From: Oceanisphaera pacifica
GTDB lineage: Bacteria; Pseudomonadota; Gammaproteobacteria; Enterobacterales; Aeromonadaceae
Direction of reading: 5' to 3'
NCBI RefSeq assembly: GCF_017498065.1
Contig: NZ_JAGDFX010000010.1
Span: 62,001 to 126,000, forward strand
Length of the DNA stretch: 64,000 bases
A program made the translations under genes and the position numbers. The notes beneath the pieces are model-generated. The model saw nothing but the letters and a program-made list of their open reading frames with translations. It had not been told where the DNA came from and searched no databases. This document shows, in pieces, positions 35,206-44,938 of the stretch (position 1 is its first letter; each line of letters opens with the position of its first letter).

Positions 35206-35685
35206 TTAGTACTTGGCGTTAGCGCCAATAAACCAGGCATCTTTATCGATAATGCGGCTGGCTTCAGTAAACAAGTCGGCGGTGTCTTCATCACCCGCTT
35301 CTCCGGCGGTTTGAATAGCCTCTCGCAGGGTTTCGGCTACCATTTTATAACGCTTGGTCAGTGCTTGCACATGATCATTCACCGCGGTAATACCGGTAGG
35401 GTAAGCTTCTAAGACACTGTCTTTAGCCACCCGTGCCGCCAAACCATTAGGCTCGCCGCCTAATATCACCACTCGCTCAGCAATGGTATCTGAGATCTCT
35501 AAAATACGATTCGTGGTCTCATCTAATAGTTGATGCACACCAATAAAACCCGCGCCTTGTAGATTCCAATGACACTGCTTACCAGATAAGGTCAAATCAA
35601 TCACATTCGCCAAATTGGCATTTAATAGCTCAATCATCTGTTTAGCAGTGGTGTCACTTAGTCCGCTTGCATAACGTTCTCTCAT
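35206..35685 (-). CDS. dps: DNA starvation/stationary phase protection protein Dps
   Basis: The 159-residue mini-ferritin has the ferroxidase residues in KQCHWNLQGAGFIGVHQLLDE (His and Asp/Glu ligands at the dimer interface) and the helix bundle pattern LAARVAKDSVL...HVQALTKRYKMV. Dps forms dodecamers that store iron with peroxide and protect DNA. The N-terminus is short and lacks the Lys-rich DNA-binding tail of E. coli Dps, starting only MRERYASGLS. The start is supported by AAAATGGAG before it. Confidence 0.93.
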   Translation of the reverse strand: MRERYASGLSDTTAKQMIELLNANLANVIDLTLSGKQCHWNLQGAGFIGVHQLLDETTNRILEISDTIAERVVILGGEPNGLAARVAKDSVLEAYPTGITAVNDHVQALTKRYKMVAETLREAIQTAGEAGDEDTADLFTEASRIIDKDAWFIGANAKY

Positions 35686-35860
35686 TTTTACACTCCATTT
35701 TAAAAACTAGTGGTAAAACTGATCCTGTTAGCTTTCAGGCCATAGTACATCTTTATACTAAACGGCTAATCATCTTCTGTTAACCCCTAGCGCACATTTC
35801 ATTATTTTTCCGGTCATTGTTTGTCGCCACTTCACCTGTAGCCATGGTTTCTAATAGCAC

Positions 35861-36634
35861 TTAACGGCCTAGGGCTTGTTTTACATATAAATCGAAGCGG
35901 TTACCTTTGGTGGTTATTTGCGCCGAGGGGGACACTTCATTTAAAAAACCGGCATAACTGGGTCGCTTAACCACCACACGGGCACGGGCAAGTTGCAATG
36001 CTTGCGGCAAGAGTGCATCGGCATCTAAGTCGGGCCCCACTAATGACTGAAAGACCCGCATTTCTTTTTTTACTAAGGCTGACTTTTTCTTATGAGGAAA
36101 CATAGGATCCAAATACACCACCTCAGGAGCCGTTATTACCTCTGCCGCCTTTGCCAAGGTATAACCGAATGGTAATAGTTGCATGCGCTCACTTATCCAA
36201 TCACCAATATCGCCATCTAATGCAGCGCGACGTAGGCCATCGGCTAACAAGGCATGCACCACGGGATGGCGCTCACACAGCGCTACCTTACAGCCCAAAG
36301 CGGCCAACACAAAAGCATCGCGGCCCAAGCCCGCGGTACCGTCTAGCACACTTGGGGTATGGCCTTTTTTTAAGCCAATGGCTTTGGCAATCGACTGCCC
36401 TCGCCCACCCCCAAACTTGCGCCTATGGGCCGCTGCGCCGTCGGCTAAGTCAACATAAACCCCACCCAGCTTAGGCTCATCCAATTTACGCAGCTCTAGC
36501 CGCCCCTCCGTTAAAACCAAGGCAAAAGGGGCGCTCGCCTTCACGCCTTCTAGCGCTTGCGTTAGCCGGGTAGCATCGGCCGCCATGGCTGAGTCTTCTA
36601 ATATAATCTGTAGTGGAACTTGCAGTTCGTTCAT
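35861..36634 (-). CDS. rsmJ: 16S rRNA (guanine1516-N2)-methyltransferase
   Basis: RsmJ methylates G1516 of 16S rRNA. The 257-residue product shows the family pattern [22 protein letters not shown] in two parts, motif [17 protein letters not shown] near residues 98-113, and the catalytic [24 protein letters not shown] 36634 is taken; an in-frame TTG four codons earlier is less likely. It lies downstream of prlC on the same strand as in E. coli, with an AGCTGA-repeat-bearing gap of 185 bases. Confidence 0.93.
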   Translation of the reverse strand: MNELQVPLQIILEDSAMAADATRLTQALEGVKASAPFALVLTEGRLELRKLDEPKLGGVYVDLADGAAAHRRKFGGGRGQSIAKAIGLKKGHTPSVLDGTAGLGRDAFVLAALGCKVALCERHPVVHALLADGLRRAALDGDIGDWISERMQLLPFGYTLAKAAEVITAPEVVYLDPMFPHKKKSALVKKEMRVFQSLVGPDLDADALLPQALQLARARVVVKRPSYAGFLNEVSPSAQITTKGNRFDLYVKQALGR

Positions 36635-36705
36635 CGGCGTTACCAATAAAAACGGCTGGCACTAGCCAGCCGTAATAAGCGTTCAATTAAGCCCTTCGGG
36701 CAACA

Positions 36706-36816
36706 TTCAGCTGTCAGCGGTAAGTTAAACTCAAAAACTAACCTCCCAAGCTCTGTATGGCCAAAAAAGGTGGGACCTTGTCTTGAGCTGAAAGCTGACG
36801 GCTTAAAGCTGACAGC
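36706..36816. repeat. Two AGCTGA-type repeats between prlC and rsmJ
   Basis: Copies are CAGCTGTCAGCGGTAAGTTAA (about 36710-36730, within a longer match) and GAGCTGAAAGCTGACGGCTT followed by AAAGCTGACAGCT (36785-36816). The latter begins four bases after the prlC stop codon. Confidence 0.55.
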
Positions 36817-36819
36817 TAA

Positions 36820-38862
36820 TTAGGCCGTAATGCCAGAATGGCGCAGTAAGGCATCTATTTTGGGCTCACGACCACGGAACTGCTTAAACAACTCCATGGG
36901 CTCTTTCGAACCACCTTGCTCTAAAATAGCATGCAAGAAATCGCGGCCCGTTTTAGCACAAAAGATACCCTCTTCCTCAAAGCGCGAGAAAGCATCACTC
37001 GATAGCACTTCTGCCCACTTATAGCTGTAATAACCCGCCGCATAGCCGCCAGCAAAAATATGAGCAAAACCATGTTGAAAACGGTTAAAGCTAGGCGGTG
37101 GCAAGACAGACACTGATTCGCGAACCTTGTCTAAAATGGCTTGCGCTTGGCCCGGCTTAGCGCCGTCTTTGGCCATGTGCAGACGAAAATCAAACAACGA
37201 AAACTCTAATTGGCGTAGCATCATCAAAGAAGAATGGAAGTTGCGCGCGGCTAGCATACGCTCTAGCAGATCAGCGGGCAGTGGCTCACCGGTTTCATAG
37301 TGGCCCGAAATAAAGGCCAGTGCCTCTGGCTGCCAGCACCAGTTTTCTAAGAACTGACTCGGTAGCTCAACGGCATCCCATGCCACGCCATTAATACCCG
37401 ACACACCCGCAACATCGACCTTGGTGAGCATATGGTGAATGCCATGACCAAACTCGTGGAACAAGGTTTCTACTTCGCCATGGGTAAAGAGCGCGGGTTG
37501 GTCGCCAACCGGGCCATTAAAGTTACAAGTAAGATAAGCCACCGGCTTTTGCAGGCTGCCATCTTCACGGTAACGACGGCCCATGCAATCGTCCATCCAA
37601 GCACCGCCGCGCTTATTGGCACGAGCATAAAGATCTAAATAGAAACTACCGCGCAGCTCGCCATCTTGGCCGTAAATATCAAAGAAGCGCACATCAGGAT
37701 GCCACACTTCCACACCAAAACGCTCGGTAACTTTAACGCCAAATAAGCGTTTTACCGTTTCAAATAAACCATGCACCACTTTATTAGCAGGGAAATAAGG
37801 GCGCAGTTCTTCATCAGAAATGGTGTATTTATGTTGTTTAAGTTTTTCACCGTAGTAGCTCACATCCCAAGCATTGAGTGCATCTACTTCATAATGCTCA
37901 CGGGCAAACTCGGTTAGCTCAGCCAACTCAGCCTTACCCTGTGGGTAAGAGCGCTGCGCTAATTGGTCTAAGAAGTCTAATACCTGCTGTTCGTTTTCTG
38001 CCATTTTAGTGGCCAATGATAACTGGGCATAGTTCTCATAACCCAGCAATTGCGCCAGCTCTTGCTTAAGCGCTAGGGTTTCTTCAATCACGGCCGTGTT
38101 ATCAAACTCACCGGCATTGGGGCCTTGGTCTGAGGCTCGGGTGCAATAAGCGCGATACAGTTCTTCACGCAGGCTGGCATCGTCGGCATACATCATAATC
38201 GGTAAGTAAGACGGAATATCCAGCGTAAACACCCAGCCGTCTAGCTCGCGAGATTCAGCCTGGGCTTTAGCTGCGGCTATGGCTGATTCTGGCAAGCCTG
38301 ACAGCTGCTTTTCATCAGTAATGTGCTTAATCCACGCCTGAGTGGCGTCTAACACTTGGTTAGCAAAGCGAGAGCTTAAATCAGACAAGCGAGACTTTAT
38401 TTCACCAAAGCGGGCTTTTTGTGCAGGCTCTAGCGCAATACCCGACAGGCGAAAATCACGCAAGGTATTATTCACGTCTTTTTGTTGAGCTAGGCTTAAT
38501 TTTTTAAAATTATCGCGCTTAGCTAGGCTATCAAAGGCGTTAAATAACCCTTGATGCTGCCCCATCCAAGTGCTGTATTCCGATAGCATTGGCAAGCATT
38601 CTTCATAGGCTTGGCGCAGCTCTTCACTATTTAACACCCCATTTAAGTGGCTCACCGGCGACCAAATACGCGACAGACGATCACCCACTTCTTCTAATGG
38701 TGCGACTAAGTTATCCCAGGTAAAGTTTTCATCGTGATCCAGCACGCTGGCTACGCGTTTTTTACAATCAGCAATGGCATGCTCTATGGCGGGTTTTACG
38801 TGCTCTGGCTTAATCTGGCTAAACGGCGGTAGGCCGTCCATGGTCAGTAGCGGGTTCGTCAT
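36820..38862 (-). CDS. prlC: Oligopeptidase A
   Basis: PrlC (OpdA) is a cytosolic zinc M3 metallopeptidase that degrades signal peptides and small peptides. The 680 residues equal the E. coli length. The zinc motif HEFGHGIHH is near residues 465-473 and the C-terminal GYAAGYYSYKWAEVLSSDAF block is conserved. The start MTNPLLTMDGLPPF has AAGAGG upstream. It is followed by rsmJ and divergent from gorA, the layout around prlC in E. coli minus rlmJ. Confidence 0.95.
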   Translation of the reverse strand: MTNPLLTMDGLPPFSQIKPEHVKPAIEHAIADCKKRVASVLDHDENFTWDNLVAPLEEVGDRLSRIWSPVSHLNGVLNSEELRQAYEECLPMLSEYSTWMGQHQGLFNAFDSLAKRDNFKKLSLAQQKDVNNTLRDFRLSGIALEPAQKARFGEIKSRLSDLSSRFANQVLDATQAWIKHITDEKQLSGLPESAIAAAKAQAESRELDGWVFTLDIPSYLPIMMYADDASLREELYRAYCTRASDQGPNAGEFDNTAVIEETLALKQELAQLLGYENYAQLSLATKMAENEQQVLDFLDQLAQRSYPQGKAELAELTEFAREHYEVDALNAWDVSYYGEKLKQHKYTISDEELRPYFPANKVVHGLFETVKRLFGVKVTERFGVEVWHPDVRFFDIYGQDGELRGSFYLDLYARANKRGGAWMDDCMGRRYREDGSLQKPVAYLTCNFNGPVGDQPALFTHGEVETLFHEFGHGIHHMLTKVDVAGVSGINGVAWDAVELPSQFLENWCWQPEALAFISGHYETGEPLPADLLERMLAARNFHSSLMMLRQLEFSLFDFRLHMAKDGAKPGQAQAILDKVRESVSVLPPPSFNRFQHGFAHIFAGGYAAGYYSYKWAEVLSSDAFSRFEEEGIFCAKTGRDFLHAILEQGGSKEPMELFKQFRGREPKIDALLRHSGITA

Positions 38863-39101
38863 CTTGATACCTCTTTATATTTAGGCCATCGACTTGCTAA
38901 AGAGCAAACGATCAATGTCTCTAAGATGGTGATAGCAGCGCCAATGTTCAAGCTTTTACTGACGATAAAGGCCAAATACTGACGATTTTGCTCAGTTAGT
39001 AAGCATATTATCGCAACCGGCTTGGTGTACAATCAGCAATGGCTTAGGCTGTACTTCATTATTGCCTCATATTCATTCATTTTCTATTAGGAGCCTCTCT
39101 C

Positions 39102-40454
39102 ATGGCACAGCACTTTGATTATATCGCCATTGGTGGCGGTAGCGGCGGCATCGCTTCAGCTAACCGCGCCGCCATGCACGGTAAAAACGTAGCCTTAATT
39201 GAAGCCAAAGATTTAGGCGGCACCTGTGTAAACGTGGGTTGCGTCCCTAAAAAAGTGATGTGGTACGGCGCACAAGTGGCCGATGCCATTAAACTTTATG
39301 CTCAAGACTACGGCTTTGACGTCGACTTAAAAAACCATAGCTGGAGTAAGCTGGTAGAAAGTCGTCAAGCTTATATTGGTCGTATTCACCAGTCTTACGA
39401 TCGTGTGCTGGGCAATAACAAAATTACCGTTATTAAAGGCTTTGCCCGCTTTAAAGATGCCCACACCGTCATAGTGGACGGTGAAGAATATACCGCCGAT
39501 CATATTACCATTGCCACGGGTGGCGAGCCGGTTATTCCACAAATCCCGGGCGCTGAGCACGGCATCGACTCCGATGGTTTCTTTGCGCTTACAGAACAGC
39601 CAAAGCGCGTTGCGGTAGTGGGTGCAGGTTATATCGCCGTAGAATTAGCGGGTGTGATGAACGCACTAGGTTCAGAAACACATTTATTAGTGCGCAAACA
39701 TGCGCCACTGCGTAATTTTGACCCTATTTTAACCGATACCCTGGTTGAAGCCATGGCCACCGAAGGCCCAACCCTACATACCCAATCAACGCCGAAAAGC
39801 GTCGAAAAGCAGGCAGATGGTAGCTTATTACTGACCTTAGAAAACGATAAGCAACTGGAAATTGACTGCCTAATTTGGGCCATTGGTCGTCGTCCTTTAA
39901 CAAGCAATCTCAACCTAGAGGCCGCAGGCGTAGAGACAGACGAGCGCGGCTACATTAAAGTCGACGAATATCAAAATACTAGCGCCAAAGGCGTGTATGC
40001 GGTGGGTGATAACATCGGCTATGTTGAGTTAACGCCGGTGGCCGTTAAAGCTGGCCGCCAGTTATCTGAGCGATTGTTTAATGGCCAAACCAACGCCAAA
40101 ATGGATTATAACTTGATCCCAACCGTGGTCTTTAGCCACCCACCCATTGGCACCTTGGGTTTGTCTGAGCCAGAAGCCCGCGCTGAATATGGCGATGAGC
40201 AGGTCAAGGTTTATACCTCAAGCTTTACCTCCATGTACACAGCTGCCACCCAGCACCGCCAAGCCTGCAAAATGAAATTGGTCTGTGTGGGCGACAACGA
40301 AAAAGTAGTGGGTGTACACGGCATCGGCTTTGGTATGGATGAAATTCTACAAGGCTTTGCAGTGGCCGTTAAAATGGGCGCCACCAAAGAAGATTTTGAC
40401 GCCTGTGTGGCCATTCACCCCACGGGCGCTGAAGAATTTGTGACCATGCGTTAA
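39102..40454 (+). CDS. gorA: Glutathione-disulfide reductase
   Basis: The 450-residue FAD/NADPH enzyme reduces GSSG to GSH. It has the FAD motif [15 protein letters not shown], the redox-active pair Cys42/Cys47 in [13 protein letters not shown], the NADPH-binding [14 protein letters not shown] and the C-terminal catalytic His439-Pro with Glu444 (IHPTGAEEF). Length and residues match E. coli Gor. It is monocistronic, with a terminator 24 bases after the stop, and divergent from prlC. Confidence 0.96.
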   Translation: MAQHFDYIAIGGGSGGIASANRAAMHGKNVALIEAKDLGGTCVNVGCVPKKVMWYGAQVADAIKLYAQDYGFDVDLKNHSWSKLVESRQAYIGRIHQSYDRVLGNNKITVIKGFARFKDAHTVIVDGEEYTADHITIATGGEPVIPQIPGAEHGIDSDGFFALTEQPKRVAVVGAGYIAVELAGVMNALGSETHLLVRKHAPLRNFDPILTDTLVEAMATEGPTLHTQSTPKSVEKQADGSLLLTLENDKQLEIDCLIWAIGRRPLTSNLNLEAAGVETDERGYIKVDEYQNTSAKGVYAVGDNIGYVELTPVAVKAGRQLSERLFNGQTNAKMDYNLIPTVVFSHPPIGTLGLSEPEARAEYGDEQVKVYTSSFTSMYTAATQHRQACKMKLVCVGDNEKVVGVHGIGFGMDEILQGFAVAVKMGATKEDFDACVAIHPTGAEEFVTMR

Positions 40455-40477
40455 GGGTATTAACCCAGAGCATAAAT

Positions 40478-40507
40478 AAAAAAGCCGAGCATGGCTCGGC
40501 TTTTTTA
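40478..40507. terminator. Intrinsic terminator after gorA
   Basis: GCCGAGC (40484-40490) and GCTCGGC (40494-40500) are flanked by A8 on the left and T6 on the right, so it can act in both directions. The convergent lipoprotein pseudogene also ends here. The same stem is used at 43993-44010. Confidence 0.85.
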
Positions 40508-40525
40508 CTAAGATAGCGGCTAACG

Positions 40526-40869
40526 TTAGCGAATCACTTTCCAGTCACCCTCGCTATTTTTCTTAAAGCGAAAATCTTGCATCTCTTTTTTTTCCACACC
40601 CATCATGGTCACAGTGGCTTCAACCGTACACAGATAAACATCATTATCAGCCGCTTCACAGCCCTGAGGGGAAATATCTTCCACCTTTGGCATCATGCCC
40701 TTAGCAACATCTTCAAGGCCGGCTTGACCAGCAATACCAGACAGCTGTGCTAATGCGCTTCAAGTACTTGGCGCACCTCTGAGTCTGACGGAGCACCACC
40801 GCACGCAGTTAATAGCCCAGCCACACTTAACACCAAGCCAAACTTGGCCACCTTTCTTAATGGGTTCAT
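40526..40869 (-). pseudogene. Small lipoprotein gene broken by a frameshift
   Basis: From ATG 40869 the frame encodes a lipoprotein signal (MNPLRKVAKFGLVLSVAGLL, then TACGG with the lipobox Cys) and runs to EVRQVLEAH followed by TAG near 40755. In another frame the sequence continues smoothly with ALAQLSGIAGQAGLEDVAKG, two cysteines (GCEAADNDVYLCTVEATV) and ends DWKVIR before TAA 40526. The whole span is 344 bases, one short of a whole number of codons, so a single base seems lost near 40756. The intact protein would have about 114 residues. Function unknown. The break is either real or a sequencing error. Confidence 0.75.
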
Positions 40870-41165
40870 ACTTATTCCTTGTTTGACGCTGATGCATCCT
40901 AATAAAAACCATCGGGTATCTATTAATAAGATGATGGACTCTATCTTATTCAATAGCATAACGAGCATAGGCACTTCATTAAACTCATGCAACTGCACGA
41001 AAAACGCTTGGCTATTCACACAGGCTATTAATTGATTAAGATTGAGTACTAATCAGTAATAGTCCGGCCCAAGAGTTATTTCGCCAAGCTTAAATGACCC
41101 ATGGGCGTTATTCAGAACATATTATCAGGCACAATAGCGCTATAACTGCGACAAATGGATGGCTT

Positions 41166-42581
41166 GTGACAGAACAACACTCAAATTTACAAACCCTCTG
41201 GCTCTGTGAAACCGTGCGCTTACGTGAAGAGCAAACCGGCTTACTGGAAGACAGTGAGGCCTGCCGTAAGGCGCGATCTGCTCAAGGCTCATTGAGTGAG
41301 CGCCTACAAGTACGTGGGCTATTTTTGGCTAAACGCGACGGCTTAGTCACGGCCATGCAACATTGGTTGCAGGGGGCGCGACTGGCCTTATGGTTGCTTG
41401 TTTTTTCCGCCGTTCTCTCGGGCGTGGTGCTGGCTAAAGCCGCCTTGAGTGGCCCCCCCGAGGCCATCAATATTTTTTGGGCCTTAAGCGGTCTTATTGG
41501 CCTAAACCTATTAAGTTTATTGGCGTGGTGCTTGAGTATGCTATTTGCTAAGCGCACTAGCTCTCCGCTTAGCCAAGCTTGGTTATGGCTCAGTAATAAA
41601 CTGGCGCGCGATGCCAAATCTGCACAACTCGCACCAGCGTTATTGGTATTATTACAACGCCACCATTTACTGCGCTGGGGCTTGGGCCGTTTATTAAATG
41701 GCTGGTGGTTGATTACCTTATCGAGCGCACTCATTACCTTAATTATGCTATTAGCTACCCGACGGTATGGTTTTGTGTGGGAGTCCACCATTGTTGCCAG
41801 CGAGACTTTTATCAGCTTAGTTAGCTCCCTTGGCACACCCGCATCTTGGCTAGGGTTTGGCCTGCCCGATAGTGCGCTGATTCAACAAAGCGGCCTGACC
41901 ACAGCCGCCGGTGAGCAAGCTCGGCACATTTGGGCCAGTTGGTTGCTGGGTACGCTGTTAATATACGGCATACTGCCACGCTTGGTGTGCAGCTTGTTAT
42001 GCGAGTGGCGCTGGCGACGGGGTATACAGCATTTAACCTTTAATGGTGATGACGCCGTTTGGCAGCCATTGCATGAACGAGTGCAACCCAGCAGCGAACG
42101 ACTCGGTGTGGTTGATGCAGCCCCTAGCGCCTTACCCAGCACTCAGGCCGGCGTACAATTAAATGGTCAAAGCGCCGTAATCTTAGGCATTGAACTGGAT
42201 GACAGTATTACTTGGCCGCCAGAACACTTAGCCTCCATGTCTCGCGAATTAGAGCCTCGTGCATTAGCGTCTCGCGTGTTAGATATGGGAGTGATCGATA
42301 GCCGCGAGCAACGCCGACAAGTGCTCGATAAACTGAGCGTTCAGCCACCCGCACGATTACTTATTGCCTGTAACCCTCAGCGCTCGGCAGACAGAGGCAC
42401 CTTAAACTTAATTGCCGAGCTATCACGCACAGCTGCAGCCACTCAAGTGTGGTTATTAGAGATGCCAGTGGCAACTGAGCGGTTAGAGAATTGGCAAGAA
42501 CAACTCAATGAGCTCGCACTCCCCCATGGTCGATCTGCGCCTTGGGCTTGGCTAGAACAAGACTCGGAGCAAACACAATGA
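41166..42581 (+). CDS. DUF2868 membrane protein
   Basis: The 471-residue protein has an N-terminal LWLCETVRLREE block and four to five transmembrane segments in the first 300 residues (around ALWLLVFSAVLSGVVLAKA, FWALSGLIGLNLLSLLAWCL, LITLSSALITLIMLLA and WASWLLGTLLIYGILPRLV). A soluble C-terminal domain follows. GTG 41166 after GGATGG is preferred because MTEQ...LW..ETVRLREE matches the family N-terminus; an ATG at 41094 would add 24 unlikely residues. The stop overlaps the start of the DUF3482 GTPase gene (ATGA), so the two are co-translated. Function unknown; the two DUFs commonly occur together. Confidence 0.75.
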   Translation: MTEQHSNLQTLWLCETVRLREEQTGLLEDSEACRKARSAQGSLSERLQVRGLFLAKRDGLVTAMQHWLQGARLALWLLVFSAVLSGVVLAKAALSGPPEAINIFWALSGLIGLNLLSLLAWCLSMLFAKRTSSPLSQAWLWLSNKLARDAKSAQLAPALLVLLQRHHLLRWGLGRLLNGWWLITLSSALITLIMLLATRRYGFVWESTIVASETFISLVSSLGTPASWLGFGLPDSALIQQSGLTTAAGEQARHIWASWLLGTLLIYGILPRLVCSLLCEWRWRRGIQHLTFNGDDAVWQPLHERVQPSSERLGVVDAAPSALPSTQAGVQLNGQSAVILGIELDDSITWPPEHLASMSRELEPRALASRVLDMGVIDSREQRRQVLDKLSVQPPARLLIACNPQRSADRGTLNLIAELSRTAAATQVWLLEMPVATERLENWQEQLNELALPHGRSAPWAWLEQDSEQTQ

Positions 42582-43966
42582 CACAGCAATCAAGCGCCTT
42601 AACATTGGCAGTGGTTGGCCACACGAATGTGGGTAAAACCTCATTACTGCGCACCCTCACCCGCGATGTGGGCTTTGGGGCGATTTCTCATCGTCCCAGC
42701 ACCACGCGTCACGTAGAAGGCGCACGATTGTCGGTGGATGGCGAGTCATTGATCGAGCTGTATGACACACCGGGATTTGAAGACGCCATAGCCCTTTATG
42801 AATATATAGAGCAACTGCCGCAAACCGAGCGACGTTTAGATGGCCCCGAGCAAGTACAGCGTTTTCTTGAGACCAGTGAAGCCGCGCAACGTTTTGAGCA
42901 AGAAGCCAAAGTATTGCGCCAGTTATTACAATCTGATGCCGGCTTTTATGTAATCGATGCGCGCGAGCCTGTTTTAGCAAAATATCGTGATGAGCTGGCT
43001 ATTTTGGCCATGTGCGGCAAGCCGTTATTGCCGGTGCTTAACTTTGTAAATGACCCCGAGCAGCGAGAAGCCGCTTGGCGAGATGTACTGGCCCGCTTAG
43101 GCTTGCATGCCATAGTGCGCTTTGACAGCGTGGCCCCGCCCGCCGATGGCGAGCAGCGGCTCTATGAAAATTTAAGCTTGGTATTAGACAGTCAGCGCCC
43201 TCGATTGCAGCGCTTAATTGAGCATAACCTAGCGCAAGTACAAGTACGCCGCAAAGCCGGCCATCGCTTAATTGCCGAGTTATTAATTGATGTAGCGGCC
43301 ACTCGTCGCAGCGTACATCCCGAGTTATTAGACGAAGCCATTAAAGAACTACATAACGACGTGCGAAAGCGTGAGCAACAATGTGTTGAGGCGCTATTAA
43401 AACTCTATGCATTTCGTAAAGGCGATGCCGAAGCGCAAGACTTACCATTAACAGAAGGCCGCTGGGGCGAAGATTTATTTAACCCCGCCACCATGAAGCA
43501 GCTCGGCGTAAAACTGGGTGGCGGCATGGCGGCCGGTGCCGCTACCGGTGCCGGTATTGATCTCTTTACTGGCGGCTTAAGCTTAGGCGCAGCTACCTTA
43601 GTGGGTGCCGCCATTGGTGGCTTTACCCAAACGTTTCGTAACTACGGCGATCGCATTAAAGGCAAATGGCGCGGCGAGCGCGAGCTGACGGTTAACGACG
43701 CTACGCTGCGCTTATTAGCCATTCGCCAACAGCGACTATTAACTGCCTTAGAGCTAAGAGGCCACGCTGCCCAAGAGCGCATTCAAATGGACACGCCGCT
43801 CGAGCAACACTGGCGCCAAGGCGAACTCGCCCCGCAACTCACCACCGCCCGCGCCTATCCGGCATGGTCGAGCCTAAACGGCCGCAAGCCTAAGCTAGAT
43901 CACGAACGCACCAGCGAGATTGAACACTTAGCAGCCAGCTTGGCCAAACAAGATGCTGAGAGCTAG
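42578..43966 (+). CDS. DUF3482 GTPase
   Basis: The 462-residue protein has an Era/TrmE-like G domain: Walker A VVGHTNVGKTSLLRTL (about residues 10-25), switch I PSTTRHVEG, DTPGF (G3) and LNFVNDP, in the place of the NKxD motif. A DUF3482 C-terminal region follows with a Gly/Ala-rich membrane-insertion-like stretch (GGGMAAGAATGAGIDLFTGG) near residues 315-350. It overlaps the DUF2868 gene by four bases (ATGA), indicating a functional pair at the membrane. The partner process is not known. Confidence 0.82.
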   Translation: MTQQSSALTLAVVGHTNVGKTSLLRTLTRDVGFGAISHRPSTTRHVEGARLSVDGESLIELYDTPGFEDAIALYEYIEQLPQTERRLDGPEQVQRFLETSEAAQRFEQEAKVLRQLLQSDAGFYVIDAREPVLAKYRDELAILAMCGKPLLPVLNFVNDPEQREAAWRDVLARLGLHAIVRFDSVAPPADGEQRLYENLSLVLDSQRPRLQRLIEHNLAQVQVRRKAGHRLIAELLIDVAATRRSVHPELLDEAIKELHNDVRKREQQCVEALLKLYAFRKGDAEAQDLPLTEGRWGEDLFNPATMKQLGVKLGGGMAAGAATGAGIDLFTGGLSLGAATLVGAAIGGFTQTFRNYGDRIKGKWRGERELTVNDATLRLLAIRQQRLLTALELRGHAAQERIQMDTPLEQHWRQGELAPQLTTARAYPAWSSLNGRKPKLDHERTSEIEHLAASLAKQDAES

Positions 43967-43992
43967 GGATTGGGGATTAAAACGAACAAAAA

Positions 43993-44016
43993 GCCGAGCA
44001 TCAGCTCGGCTTTTTT
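43993..44016. terminator. Bidirectional terminator between the GTPase and SlyD genes
   Basis: GCCGAGC-ATCA-GCTCGGC (43993-44010) with A5 before and T6 after serves the two convergent genes. A fragment of the TTACAGCGTAAAGC repeat family follows at 44029-44063. Confidence 0.83.
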
Positions 44017-44066
44017 AATCTTTAACTTACAGCGTAAAGCTTACTGCTTACCGCTTACGGCTATGT

Positions 44067-44549
44067 TTAATGCTGGTGTCCGCCTTCGCCGTGGGCGTGG
44101 CCGTGGCTCAACTCTTCTTCTGTGGCTTCTCTTACACTCACCACTTCTAAATCAAAATTTAGCGTTAAGCCCGCTAAAGGGTGGTTCATGTCTACATCGG
44201 CCATAAACTTGCCCACTTTGGCGAGCACGACCTGACGCTCACCTTGCTCAGTGTGCACTGTGGCCATCATGCCGGCTTTCCACTTTTTAGCACCATGTAA
44301 ATGTTTTACCGGTACGCGCTGGATCATGTCTTCTTTACGCTCACCGTAACCTTCTTCTGGCGTTAAGGTAATGCTAAAGGTTTCACCCGCCTCTTTACCT
44401 GTCATTGCCTTTTCAATGCCTTCTAACATGCCGTTATGGCCATGCAGGTAAGCCAGTGGTGCATTGTCTACATTGGTATCTAATGTATCACCCTCTTCGT
44501 TTTTTAAGGTGTAGTTAAACTGAACCACAGTGTTGTCTGCAACGTGCAT
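44067..44549 (-). CDS. slyD: FKBP-type peptidyl-prolyl isomerase (SlyD-like)
   Basis: The 160-residue protein starts VADNTVVQFNYTLKNEEGD and contains the FKBP fold with an inserted-flap domain (EDMIQRVPVKHLHGAKK...TVHTEQGERQ). ADVDMNHPLAGLTLNFDLEV is diagnostic of SlyD-type isomerases. The C-terminus GHAHGEGGHQH is His-rich but short, suggesting weaker metal binding than E. coli SlyD. ATG 44549 aligns with the family; 39 upstream in-frame codons do not. It may be closer to FkpB/SlyD paralogues, so the symbol is tentative. Confidence 0.82.
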   Translation of the reverse strand: MHVADNTVVQFNYTLKNEEGDTLDTNVDNAPLAYLHGHNGMLEGIEKAMTGKEAGETFSITLTPEEGYGERKEDMIQRVPVKHLHGAKKWKAGMMATVHTEQGERQVVLAKVGKFMADVDMNHPLAGLTLNFDLEVVSVREATEEELSHGHAHGEGGHQH

Positions 44550-44858
44550 CAAAAATCCCGTTATTAGGTCAATAAAGTAGATATAAATAGTAACAGATGG
44601 CAAAGCAGGGTTCACGATTTCAAGGCTGATGCCATCAATCGGCTTAATGTGCTCACTGCAAACCACGAATGTTGGCTGATAAATGTAAAAAATGTGATCA
44701 AAACGCTCTTTAATGTTTATTTAGTCATATTTTTGTTATCATGTGTGCGCTAGGTCACACTATATGAGTTGCTAATGTTGAACTAATCGCTTTACCCAGC
44801 ACTACCTAGAGTACAGCCGTTACTCAATAAAAAGATGATAGAGAACAAACAGATTGAC

Positions 44859-44910
44859 CCAGTTTTTCTCTTACAATTTCCACATTGTAAAAATGATTTC
44901 CAAAAACTGG
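44859..44910. promoter_or_regulatory. Nested palindrome upstream of gcl (putative operator)
   Basis: Outer arms CCAGTTTTT (44859-44867) and AAAAACTGG (44902-44910) enclose the inner dyad TTACAAT-TTCCAC-ATTGTAA (44871-44890). It ends directly before the -35 box of the gcl promoter. In E. coli the IclR-type protein AllR controls gcl; the IclR gene at 56826 is a candidate regulator here. Binding is inferred. Confidence 0.45.
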
Positions 44911-44938
44911 TTGATCGTCACAGTTTTTTTTGTATCAT
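44911..44938 (+). promoter_or_regulatory. Promoter of the gcl-hyi-glxR operon
   Basis: -35 TTGATC (44911-44916), a 16-base spacer and -10 TATCAT (44933-44938). This leaves a 5' leader of about 110 bases before ATG 45053. Confidence 0.5.

Noticed and set aside
36151-36474. 107-residue plus-strand frame inside rsmJ
   Set aside because: It is a shadow of the rsmJ coding sequence with no ribosome site and a low-complexity composition.
40750-41019. 89-residue minus-strand frame
   Set aside because: The first 50 residues are upstream non-coding DNA; only the part from MNPLRK is a real lipoprotein start, and it belongs to the frameshifted gene.
44732-44755. Possible CRP site TGTGTGCGCTAGGTCACA
   Set aside because: The half-sites TGTGT and TCACA are separated by eight bases instead of six, so it does not fit the CRP consensus.
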